NCBI GenBank assembly: GCA_002432795.1
Contig: DJGU01000047.1
Location: 1 to 7,269, forward strand
Direction of reading: 5' to 3'
DNA: 7,269 bases
From: Anaerolineaceae bacterium UBA5838
GTDB taxonomy: Bacteria; Chloroflexota; Anaerolineae; Anaerolineales; Anaerolineaceae
Below are positions 1 through 5,032 of this stretch, in pieces. Under the pieces are notes generated by a model, which made no database searches, was not told the origin of the DNA, and saw only the letters and a list, made by a program, of their open reading frames with translations. How positions within the stretch are numbered: the first letter of the stretch is position 1; every line of letters starts with the position of its first letter. A program made the translations under genes and the position numbers.

Positions 1-344
1 ACCAGGAACCCAATTGGAATGAAAATCAGGACATTACCCAGAATATTGATGGCTACGATAAACCAGGTAAATCTGTGGTCGACGTCAATAGCTCGCTCCA
101 GCATCAACACCAAACCCCGCAGGGGCACCAGGTTGGGCGGTTCGGGTGTGCGGTCAAGCACCAGCACAAAGGGTTCAAGTGTGCGTTGGATCAGAAACCA
201 AAGGAATAGAAACAGCATGGTCAGTGTGAGCTCGCGCAGCAAGCTGCTGCGCTTGTGGATCGCGAAGCGGATCAGGCGGGCAATTATCCAGGCGAAGCCT
301 GTGACCAATAGCAAAAGATTAATGTCATATGTCAAGAAAATCAT
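1..344 (-). CDS. VanZ-family membrane protein, C-terminus cut by window edge
   Basis: The minus strand is open from the ATG at 344 to the left edge, giving 114 codons with no stop. Three hydrophobic stretches are visible at about residues 8-29, 38-56 and 92-114, so this is an integral cytoplasmic-membrane protein. The motifs NLVPLRG (71-77) and NILGNVLIFIPIGF (100-113) match the Asn-Pro and Asn-Gly-Asn...Pro-hGF signatures of the VanZ-like family. VanZ itself lowers teicoplanin susceptibility, but most family members have no known role, so no resistance function is claimed. The start is supported by an AGGAG Shine-Dalgarno sequence (349-353, read on minus) six bases before the ATG, and by a TACAAT box at 362-367. 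It is divergent from the SixA-type gene. The plus-strand frame over the same bases gives a low-complexity basic peptide and is a shadow. Confidence 0.85.
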   Translation of the reverse strand, partial: MIFLTYDINLLLLVTGFAWIIARLIRFAIHKRSSLLRELTLTMLFLFLWFLIQRTLEPFVLVLDRTPEPPNLVPLRGLVLMLERAIDVDHRFTWFIVAINILGNVLIFIPIGFL

Positions 345-361
345 CTTGATCTCCTGCTGGC

Positions 362-367
362 ATTGTA
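362..367 (-). promoter_or_regulatory. Candidate -10 box of the VanZ-like gene
   Basis: Read on minus the bases are TACAAT, five of six matches to the -10 consensus, 17 bases before the ATG at 344. A start site about seven bases downstream would give a very short leader that just includes the AGGAG at 349-353. No convincing -35 hexamer lies 16-18 bases upstream, so this is only a candidate. Confidence 0.35.
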
Positions 368-477
368 ACGCAAAAAAAGGAAGCAGTTTATTTGTAGCTT
401 AGGCGGATGGGGTTCCAGCGCAACGCGGATTTGTTTAAAGTTTGCTATGAATCTTAACAAATTAATTGCGATTCTTA

Positions 478-486
478 TGTTATGAT
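478..486 (+). promoter_or_regulatory. Candidate extended -10 promoter of the SixA-type gene
   Basis: The bases TG-T-TATGAT (478-486) fit an extended -10 element, with TATGAT matching five of six consensus positions. A TTAACA at 454-459 could be a -35, but its 21-base spacer is too long, so the promoter would depend on the TG extension. The leader to the ATG at 529 would be about 35 bases and contains GGGAG at 517-521, seven bases before the ATG. The surrounding 421-500 stretch is AT-rich, as expected of a promoter region. Confidence 0.45.
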
Positions 487-528
487 TTTTAGAGTTCTAC
501 ACAAAAGGCTATTTTCGGGAGCGAGAAA

Positions 529-1125
529 ATGACCAAAACATTGTTAATACTGCGACACGCAAAATCCAGTTGGAAAAATGAAAAATTGAAGGATTTCGAC
601 CGCCCACTAAAGCACCGTGGAGAAGTGGCTGCCAGTCTGATCGGCAAGGTACTCACGATGACTGAATTAGTGCCCCAGGTTATCCTATCATCTCCGGCGA
701 AAAGAGCCAGGCAGACGGCTGAATTAGTTGCTGAGGAAGCCGGGTTCAAAGGTGAAATCAAGTTTGTTGACCCGTTCTATATGGGTGAACCTGAGAATTA
801 CATCACCGCGCTGAATGAACTGCCTGATGAGATCGAACGCGTGATGGTAGTCGGGCATAACCCCGGCTTGGAAGCCCTCCTGCAGTTACTGGACGGCAAG
901 GTGGATGCGCTGCCAACGGGCTCTTTAGCCTATCTTGTACTGAATATCAAGCACTGGGCTGATCTCACCAAGGCTACGGCCGGTGATTTGATCAGTTTCT
1001 GGGAACCTGACGAAATTAAACTCGAAGAAATGGAGGAAGATATGGGCAAGGACAAGGAAAAGAAGGAAAAGAAAGAAAAGAAGGAAAAGAAAGAAAAGAA
1101 GGGCAAGAAGAAGGACAAGAAGTAA
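529..1125 (+). CDS. sixA: SixA-type histidine phosphatase with Lys/Glu repeat tail
   Basis: This 198-residue protein is a histidine-phosphatase-superfamily (phosphoglycerate-mutase-like) enzyme closest in layout to SixA, which removes phosphate from phosphohistidine in His-containing phosphotransfer proteins. The N-terminal RHA motif (LLILRHAKSSW, residues 5-15) gives R9 and H10, the expected phospho-acceptor. SSPAKRARQTA (54-64) supplies the second conserved Arg region, and VVGHNPGLE (107-115) gives H110, the second catalytic His. The family core is about 160 residues and ends near residue 160. Residues 162-198 are an added acidic-then-basic tail containing five EKK repeats. The GGGAG at 517-521 supports this start. 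No histidine kinase or phosphotransfer protein lies nearby, so the substrate is unknown. The symbol denotes family resemblance only; other small-molecule phosphatases share the fold. The protein is cytoplasmic, with no signal peptide. Confidence 0.85.
   Translation: MTKTLLILRHAKSSWKNEKLKDFDRPLKHRGEVAASLIGKVLTMTELVPQVILSSPAKRARQTAELVAEEAGFKGEIKFVDPFYMGEPENYITALNELPDEIERVMVVGHNPGLEALLQLLDGKVDALPTGSLAYLVLNIKHWADLTKATAGDLISFWEPDEIKLEEMEEDMGKDKEKKEKKEKKEKKEKKGKKKDKK
1057..1101 (+). repeat. Purine-only tandem repeat inside the phosphatase gene
   Basis: Five in-frame nine-base units GAAAAGAAR encode EKK five times. The last base alternates G, A, G, A, G, so the true period is 18 bases repeated 2.5 times. 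The purine-only run is longer than the repeat (1054-1103, 50 bases). Such a tract is prone to slippage in steps of nine or 18, which would lengthen or shorten the tail without shifting frame. Confidence 0.9.
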
Positions 1126-1351
1126 GCGTTTTTCTTTTGTAGGTCATCTTTCTTTATAGATTTTCACTGCGGCGCAGCCTTTGCGTAATTTTCACTGTGT
1201 TATTTTTAGGTGTTTATTGCGCTGCAAGTGAGTGCTGAATGATGAGGAGAATCTCTGTCTCGGAGCTTCTTTCATTCAGGATTGCATAGAATTCTCATGA
1301 CCACAAACTATTCGGTTTTTTAACAGCTGCATTAGTTTTATCACCCGGCGG

Positions 1352-1357
1352 TATAAT
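1352..1357 (+). promoter_or_regulatory. Candidate -10 box of the glycosyltransferase gene
   Basis: This is a perfect TATAAT. The bases 16-18 upstream do not resemble TTGACA and there is no TG extension, so an activator or an alternative -35 may be involved. A start near 1364 would give a leader of about 64 bases that contains the hairpin at 1398-1413. Confidence 0.5.
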
Positions 1358-1397
1358 CGATTCCGTGTCAGACTTGGATGACAGAGATTAAAACCAA

Positions 1398-1413
1398 CCC
1401 TGCGATTGCAGGG
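1398..1413 (+). promoter_or_regulatory. Leader hairpin before the glycosyltransferase start
   Basis: CCCTGC-GATT-GCAGGG is a perfect six-base-pair stem with a four-base loop. It ends 14 bases before the ATG at 1428. The only Shine-Dalgarno-like bases nearby are a weak TGAGA (1416-1420) and the AGGG held in the 3' arm. The hairpin could therefore affect ribosome access. No U-tract follows, so it is not an intrinsic terminator. Confidence 0.45.
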
Positions 1414-1427
1414 CTTGAGATAAAACT

Positions 1428-2594
1428 ATGCAGAAGAAACGTTTCTTGATTGTTACCAGTGATGCCGGTTATGGGCATCGCAGCGCGGCACTTTCCGTTG
1501 CGAAAGCGCTTGATATTTTGTATCCGGACCAGGTTGAGAGTTTGGTTTCCAACCCGATCCAGGAAACCCATACCCCCACAGTAATGAAGCCAATCGAGAA
1601 GGGATACGATCGCAGTGTGCGCTTCAGCCCAGGGCTTTACCGCCTTAGTTACGGGGTCAGCGATTCGCGCCTGGTGAGTGAAGTAGTGGAAGGGGCGTTG
1701 ACCCTCATGCTTCAGAAGATCATGGCGGATACGATCTATGAGTTCAAGCCGGATCTGATTCTGAATACCAATGAGATGTTTAACAATCCAATTGGTAAAG
1801 TGCTGCAGGAAGCCGATCCTAAAATTCCTGCCTTCACCGTCGTGACCGATCTGGCAAATGTGCACTCGCTTTGGTTTTCGCCTGAGCCTGATCGGTTCTA
1901 CATCGCGAATGAGTGGGTCAAGGTGAAAGCGCTTGAGAGCGGCGTGCCTGAAGATAAGCTGGTGATCTCGGGAATACCGGTCAGCCCGGATTTTGCCCTC
2001 AACCGGGTGGATAAGCAAGCTTTGTGCGGCTCGCTCGGGCTTGACCCAAGCCGCCTGACCTTGCTTTTTGTTGGCAGCAGCCGCGTGAGCAATCTGCAGG
2101 AATATCTCCAGGCATTGGAACACGTCGCAACTCCGGTGCAGGCTGTGGTGATTGCCGGCGGGAACGATGAGCTTTACCAGGATTTGCTCGGCAGCCACTA
2201 TGAGTTCACGCTGGAAGTGCGGAACTTTGAAAAGAATGTGCCCCAGTGGATGATGGCATCGGATGTGTTGGTGACGAAGGCTGGCGGACTGATCCTCTCG
2301 GAAGGGCTGGCTGCTGGTTTGCCAATCCTGCTGATTGACTACCTGCCGGGTCAGGAGGAGGGCAACGTGCGCTATCTGCTCAGTCACCAGGCAGGGGCTT
2401 TGGTGCAGAATGTGGGAGAGTTCAGGGCAATTGTGTCTTACTGGTTGGAAGAGGGCGGCATCAGGCTCAACCAGATCGCGCGGGCTTCAGCCGAGCTTGG
2501 GCATCCGGAGGCGGCGTTGACGATCGCTAAAGCTTTATGGGATGCCGTAACTTTGCAGCCAGAACCCACGCAGCCACCGCCCGAAGCCGGCTAA
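1428..2594 (+). CDS. MGDG-synthase/MurG-like glycosyltransferase (GT28-type)
   Basis: This 388-residue protein has the GT-B layout of the MGDG synthase / processive diacylglycerol glucosyltransferase (UgtP-like) family, which transfers a sugar from a UDP-sugar to diacylglycerol on the inner face of the membrane. The N-lobe opens with a beta strand and the GYGHRSAA motif (14-21). The MGDG-synthase segment follows at 136-161, with TVVTDLANVHSLWF and DRFYIANE. The C-lobe carries the donor-binding signature VTKAGGLILSEGLAAGLP (282-299) and then DYLPGQEEGN (304-313). Length is normal for the family. The C-terminus ends in a Pro-rich tail (377-388). The usual glycine-rich loop at the start of the C-lobe appears to be replaced by VGSSRVSNLQEYL (215-227). 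A glycolipid product is inferred; the sugar cannot be told. The 339-residue minus-strand frame over 1368-2387 is a shadow. Confidence 0.85.
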   Translation: MQKKRFLIVTSDAGYGHRSAALSVAKALDILYPDQVESLVSNPIQETHTPTVMKPIEKGYDRSVRFSPGLYRLSYGVSDSRLVSEVVEGALTLMLQKIMADTIYEFKPDLILNTNEMFNNPIGKVLQEADPKIPAFTVVTDLANVHSLWFSPEPDRFYIANEWVKVKALESGVPEDKLVISGIPVSPDFALNRVDKQALCGSLGLDPSRLTLLFVGSSRVSNLQEYLQALEHVATPVQAVVIAGGNDELYQDLLGSHYEFTLEVRNFEKNVPQWMMASDVLVTKAGGLILSEGLAAGLPILLIDYLPGQEEGNVRYLLSHQAGALVQNVGEFRAIVSYWLEEGGIRLNQIARASAELGHPEAALTIAKALWDAVTLQPEPTQPPPEAG

Positions 2595-2618
2595 ACCTTT
2601 CAGAATTTTTACCAGAAG

Positions 2619-3047
2619 CTAATCGAACAACTCATCCAGGTCAGGTCTGACGAGGTCCAGAGCGGCAGCTTTGGCTAAGAGCTCGGCCAGCGTTTTGGAT
2701 TTAAACTTAGCGCGCAGGTTGTTGAAGTGGCGGTGAACTGTGCGCGCCTGGATGTGGAGCTGGTAAGCGATCTGGGCGGCATTTTTCCCTGAGCACAGCC
2801 CCTGTAGGGTTTGAAATTCACGCGGAGTGAGCCTGATCTGTGGATAATCGTCCGGGGTTGTCAGCGGCGTAACCACGACCAGGTGGTTCACGCGCACAGC
2901 CTGCCAGGCCTGGGTGGGGGAGGGTTCATAGGGCAGGTAGCATTCCCAGTCGCCGCGGTTAATGGTTTGGACCACGAATTCTGGCCGCTCAGAAACCTCC
3001 CGCACCTGCACCTCCCCTTTTTGAGTAAAGACAAACATCTGTGTCAA
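2619..3047 (-). CDS. Short LuxR/GerE-type HTH transcriptional regulator
   Basis: This 142-residue protein ends in a LuxR/NarL-type DNA-binding domain at residues 71-134. It shows LTPREFQTLQGLCSGKNAAQ (73-92), then IAYQLHIQARTVHRHFNNL (93-111) as the turn and recognition helix, and a KSKTLAELLAKAA closing helix. The first 60-70 residues are not a receiver, PAS or autoinducer domain that I recognise; they look like short beta strands and may be a small sensor or dimerisation part. The start is a TTG at 3047. GGTGATC, matching the 3' end of the extended Shine-Dalgarno, lies just upstream and would place the ribosome correctly for TTG. The ATG at 3038 is the alternative but sits too far from it. 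The gene converges on the glycosyltransferase across 24 bases. Its promoter is overlapped by a palindrome, which suggests autoregulation. Targets are unknown. Confidence 0.8.
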   Translation of the reverse strand: MTQMFVFTQKGEVQVREVSERPEFVVQTINRGDWECYLPYEPSPTQAWQAVRVNHLVVVTPLTTPDDYPQIRLTPREFQTLQGLCSGKNAAQIAYQLHIQARTVHRHFNNLRAKFKSKTLAELLAKAAALDLVRPDLDELFD

Positions 3048-3062
3048 TTGATCACCCGCAAT

Positions 3063-3082
3063 AATAGAATATATGTTCTATT
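3063..3082. promoter_or_regulatory. Palindromic candidate operator at the regulator's promoter
   Basis: AATAGAA-N6-TTCTATT is a perfect inverted repeat with seven-base arms and a six-base centre (TATATG). It overlaps the end of the candidate -10 and the expected transcription start of the LuxR-type gene. LuxR/NarL-type domains usually bind two-fold symmetric sites, so this may be a self-repression site. No second copy was noticed in the window. Confidence 0.45.
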
Positions 3083-3110
3083 TTATCATGGCTTATCCAG
3101 GGGATGTCAA
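3080..3110 (-). promoter_or_regulatory. Promoter of the LuxR-type regulator
   Basis: Read on minus, 3110-3105 is a perfect TTGACA. An extended -10 TG-A-TAAAAT occupies 3088-3080, with a 19-base spacer to TAAAAT; a 17-base spacer to GATAAA is also possible. Initiation would fall near 3073, leaving a leader of about 25 bases. It is the best-matched promoter in the window. Confidence 0.6.
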
Positions 3111-3154
3111 GGGGCAGATAGATGATGGGCATCGGGTGGTCTGTTGCGCCTCTT

Positions 3155-3187
3155 ACCCGGAATGGCGCAAGACCATTCCCTACGGGT
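3155..3187. repeat. Right half of the two-hairpin repeat, copy 1
   Basis: GAATGG (3160-3165) and CCATTC (3173-3178) form a stem closing on CGCAAGA, flanked by ACCCG (3155-3159) and CGGGT (3183-3187). Bases 3158-3184 are identical over 27 positions to 3668-3694 in copy 2. The left hairpin of the full element is absent, so this is a partial copy. Confidence 0.85.
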
Positions 3188-3228
3188 AACGTAAAAGTCT
3201 GCGAACCAGGGATGTGGATCATTATCTG

Positions 3229-3360
3229 TCATTGCGAGGAACGAAGCAATCTAAACTCTTTATTATCAAGTAATCTGAGCGGTTGACATACACTTTGTGA
3301 ATTTTGACGATGATCCTGATACCTCAAGTATTTTGGTTCGCCAGCAATGTAGATTGCTTC
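3229..3360. repeat. Dispersed-type repeat arm with an inverted partner
   Basis: The sequence at 3230-3253, starting CATTGCGAGG and ending GAAGCAATCTA, resembles a class of intergenic repeats I recall from many bacterial genomes. GAAGCAATCTA (3243-3253) recurs as its exact complement TAGATTGCTTC at 3350-3360, and CATTGC (3230-3235) as GCAATG at 3344-3349. The 96 bases between the 11-base arms are AT-richer and hold no gene. Confidence 0.55.
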
Positions 3361-3382
3361 TTCGTAGGGAACAGCACGAGGC

Positions 3383-3555
3383 GTAGGGTGGGTTGGGGTC
3401 AGGGGATCTCAGCCGAAACCCAATAGGTTATACCCAACCCACCAATTGGGATAACCTGCATGATTGTGTGTGGTGGGTTGGCTGTAACGAATCTCAGGTA
3501 GGTTAAAACTTTTTGACGCCATACCCTGCTTCGCGGGCACATGGACCCACCCTAC
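3383..3555. mobile_element. MITE-like 173-base unit with 11-base terminal inverted repeats
   Basis: GTAGGGTGGGT (3383-3393) and ACCCACCCTAC (3545-3555) are exact complements and bound a 173-base non-coding unit. Inside, GGTGGGTTGGG (3387-3397) is again complemented exactly by CCCAACCCACC (3433-3443), and GGTGGGTTGG recurs at 3472-3481. No transposase gene and no clear target-site duplication were found, so mobility is an inference from the ends alone. Confidence 0.45.
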
Positions 3556-3630
3556 AGTCTGCTTTGCTATTTACGAATCCGGGAGGTGGGTCCTCATCTG
3601 TCACATCGTGCCCTGTGGGTATTGCTTCGT

Positions 3631-3694
3631 CGTAGGGAACGTGGCTTGTCCCGTTCCGCTGCACAAACGGAATGGCGCAAGACCATTCCCTACG
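3631..3694. repeat. Intact two-hairpin REP/MITE-like element, copy 2
   Basis: The 64-base unit is bounded by CGTAGGGAA (3631-3639) and its exact complement TTCCCTACG (3686-3694). Inside are two hairpins: GGAACG/CGTTCC (3636-3641, 3652-3657) and GGAATGG/CCATTCC (3669-3675, 3683-3689). Partial copies lie at 3155-3187 (right half), 3363-3372 (left tip) and 3706-3753. The layout resembles REP/BIME-type elements, which are moved in trans by a transposase not seen here. Confidence 0.75.
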
Positions 3695-3705
3695 AGTTAT
3701 ATTTT

Positions 3706-3753
3706 GTAGGGAACGCGGCTTGTCCCGTTCCATCTCATACCTGGAATGGTGCA
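3706..3753. repeat. Partial two-hairpin repeat, copy 3
   Basis: Bases 3706-3731 match 3632-3657 at 25 of 26 positions and keep the left hairpin GGAACG/CGTTCC. The right half is decayed to GGAATGGTGCA (3743-3753) without its complementary arm. Copies 2 and 3 lie in direct orientation only 11 bases apart. Confidence 0.8.
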
Positions 3754-3823
3754 CACACTGCTTTGCGGGCACGGGAGATAATTCCCCATAAAACAGCGCC
3801 AACCTACTCCACCGGCAACCTGG

Positions 3824-5017
3824 TCAGGAAGTTAACTTGTAGCGTGTTCTGCTTTTGTCCAACATCGCAAACGCATAGACAGCCAGTGCGCCAACCAGCG
3901 CGCCGGCGAACCAGGGCGAACGCATACCGAACGCATCCGTCAGAACTCCCGCCGCAAATGGACCAATCGCCATGGCAACATGCCAGGTAAGCCCAAAGAC
4001 TCCCAGGTAGCGTCCGCGCTGATCCAGCGGAGCCAGGTTTGCTACAAAGGTGGTTGCGGTTGGGGCGGTGATCAGCTCGCCAAACGTCATCACAACCATT
4101 GCCAGCCAGAAACCCCAAAAATGGCTGCTAACCCCCACGATCAGCATCGCTGCCACGTAAAAAATCGCGCCTATGGGCATCACCTGCGTATCGCGGTAGG
4201 AAATTATGGATCGGGTCACGAATACCTGCAGAAAAACCACCATCAGGGCATTGGTGGTTGGAATCCAGCTATAAGTCGATTCCATCACTCCAAAATTTTG
4301 TTTGAGGTAGACTGCCAACAGCACCCACATCAAAGCCGCGCAGATCTCCATCAGGGTGAAGGCGCCAACCATGTGGGCAAATGGCTTGTTGCTGAACGCC
4401 TGGCGGTAGACATGGATCTGATCCCTGATACTTTCACCTTTGGCATCGGGATCCCGCACGAGGGTTTCGCGCAGGAACAAGAGGGTGATCAGCCCGTAGA
4501 GCGCCAGCGCAAGTGCCGCGAGAGTAAAGCCGATGCTGTAGTTGCTGGAGAGCACTATCCCGCCGATGATGGGTCCGAGCGCCACGCCAATATTGCGCCC
4601 CATGCGAAAGATACTATACCCCTGCACACGATCAGCAGGGCTGAGCATATCCGCCAGGATGGCATCCGATCCGAGTCGGTAGAGCGGGTTGAAGAGACCC
4701 GAGGCTAACATCAGAAGCGCAAAATGCCAGTAAGAACTGGCCTGGATGTAGCCTAAGTATGCCAGCGCGGCGCCAAATAGTCCCACAGCCATGACGCTTT
4801 TGCGTCCAAGGCGGTCCACCAGCGAGCCAGCCAGGATTGAGGCGCTCAGTCCGGAAAGCGAGTTGATGCTCATCAGACTGGTGACTGCCGCCATGGGCAA
4901 GCTAAGCGTTTCGCTGGCGTAGATGGTTAAAAAAGGCCAGACCATGGTGGTGCCGGTGGATGAAATGATCAGACCGAGCAGCATTAACCAGAATTGACGG
5001 GGGTATTTTTTGAACAT
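3824..5017 (-). CDS. MFS transporter, DHA1/multidrug-efflux type
   Basis: This 397-residue, strongly hydrophobic protein has the length and segment pattern of a 12-helix major facilitator. Motif A follows the second helix as GSLVDRLGRKSVM (64-76). RMGRNIGVALGPIIGG (138-153) matches the family's helix 4-5 region, and a weaker repeat of motif A, LAPLDQRGRYLG (328-339), lies in the second half. A polar loop at about 186-212 separates the two six-helix halves. It would act in the cytoplasmic membrane as a proton-coupled carrier, probably an exporter. The substrate is unknown and no resistance claim is made. It is the last gene of the three-gene operon, starting 15 bases after the stop of the larger lipoprotein gene. 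Its Shine-Dalgarno is weak (GAG about 11 bases before the ATG), so coupled translation is possible. The plus-strand frame at 3980-4708 is a shadow. Confidence 0.88.
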   Translation of the reverse strand: MFKKYPRQFWLMLLGLIISSTGTTMVWPFLTIYASETLSLPMAAVTSLMSINSLSGLSASILAGSLVDRLGRKSVMAVGLFGAALAYLGYIQASSYWHFALLMLASGLFNPLYRLGSDAILADMLSPADRVQGYSIFRMGRNIGVALGPIIGGIVLSSNYSIGFTLAALALALYGLITLLFLRETLVRDPDAKGESIRDQIHVYRQAFSNKPFAHMVGAFTLMEICAALMWVLLAVYLKQNFGVMESTYSWIPTTNALMVVFLQVFVTRSIISYRDTQVMPIGAIFYVAAMLIVGVSSHFWGFWLAMVVMTFGELITAPTATTFVANLAPLDQRGRYLGVFGLTWHVAMAIGPFAAGVLTDAFGMRSPWFAGALVGALAVYAFAMLDKSRTRYKLTS

Positions 5018-5032
5018 TAGCGGCGATCTCGT

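Larger units (their letters stand above)
1126..1427. other. AT-rich intergenic region between phosphatase and glycosyltransferase
   Basis: No convincing gene is present in these 302 bases. The region holds a direct repeat of ATTTTCACTG (1160-1169 and 1188-1197, 28 bases apart), an eight-base inverted repeat CTGAATGA/TCATTCAG (1235-1242 and 1272-1279), a TATAAT box (1352-1357) and a leader hairpin (1398-1413). A T-rich stretch follows the phosphatase stop (1129-1137), but no strong GC-rich hairpin precedes it, so no intrinsic terminator is called. Confidence 0.6.
3111..3823. other. Gene-free repeat-rich intergenic region
   Basis: No credible gene lies here. The plus frame at 3541-3990 and the minus frame at 3503-3802 give Arg/His/Pro-rich peptides that follow the repeats and match no family I know. 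The stretch is a patchwork of short repeats, described separately: a half copy (3155-3187), an intact copy (3631-3694) and a third partial copy (3706-3753) of a two-hairpin element, a 173-base MITE-like unit (3383-3555) and an inverted repeat around 3230-3360. A 15-base sequence beginning CTGCTT and ending GCGGGCAC occurs at 3526-3540 and 3758-3772 with one difference. No rho-independent terminator for the MFS gene was seen just below 3824. Confidence 0.7.

Noticed and set aside
1166..1180. CTGC-GGC-GCAG as a terminator for the phosphatase gene.
   Set aside because: The stem has four pairs with a three-base loop and no U-tract directly after it.
1368..2387. A 339-codon minus-strand open frame opposite the glycosyltransferase.
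   Set aside because: Its His/Gln/Arg-rich product matches nothing I know, and the plus strand carries clear family motifs across the same bases. It is a long shadow frame.
3284..3312. TTGACA at about 3284 as a promoter within the repeat region.
   Set aside because: The hexamer 17 bases downstream (GACGAT) is a poor -10 and no gene follows.
3155..3772. Possible CRISPR array from the repeated blocks.
   Set aside because: Copies are few, partial, irregularly spaced and palindromic in a REP-like way, with no uniform spacers and no cas gene.
3503..3990. Overlapping frames on both strands in the repeat region.
   Set aside because: They follow palindromic repeats, give Arg/Pro/His-rich peptides, and have no ribosome site or family resemblance.
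3980..4708. A 242-codon plus-strand frame opposite the MFS gene.
   Set aside because: The product is polar and His-rich without domain signs, while the minus strand encodes clear membrane helices and motif A.
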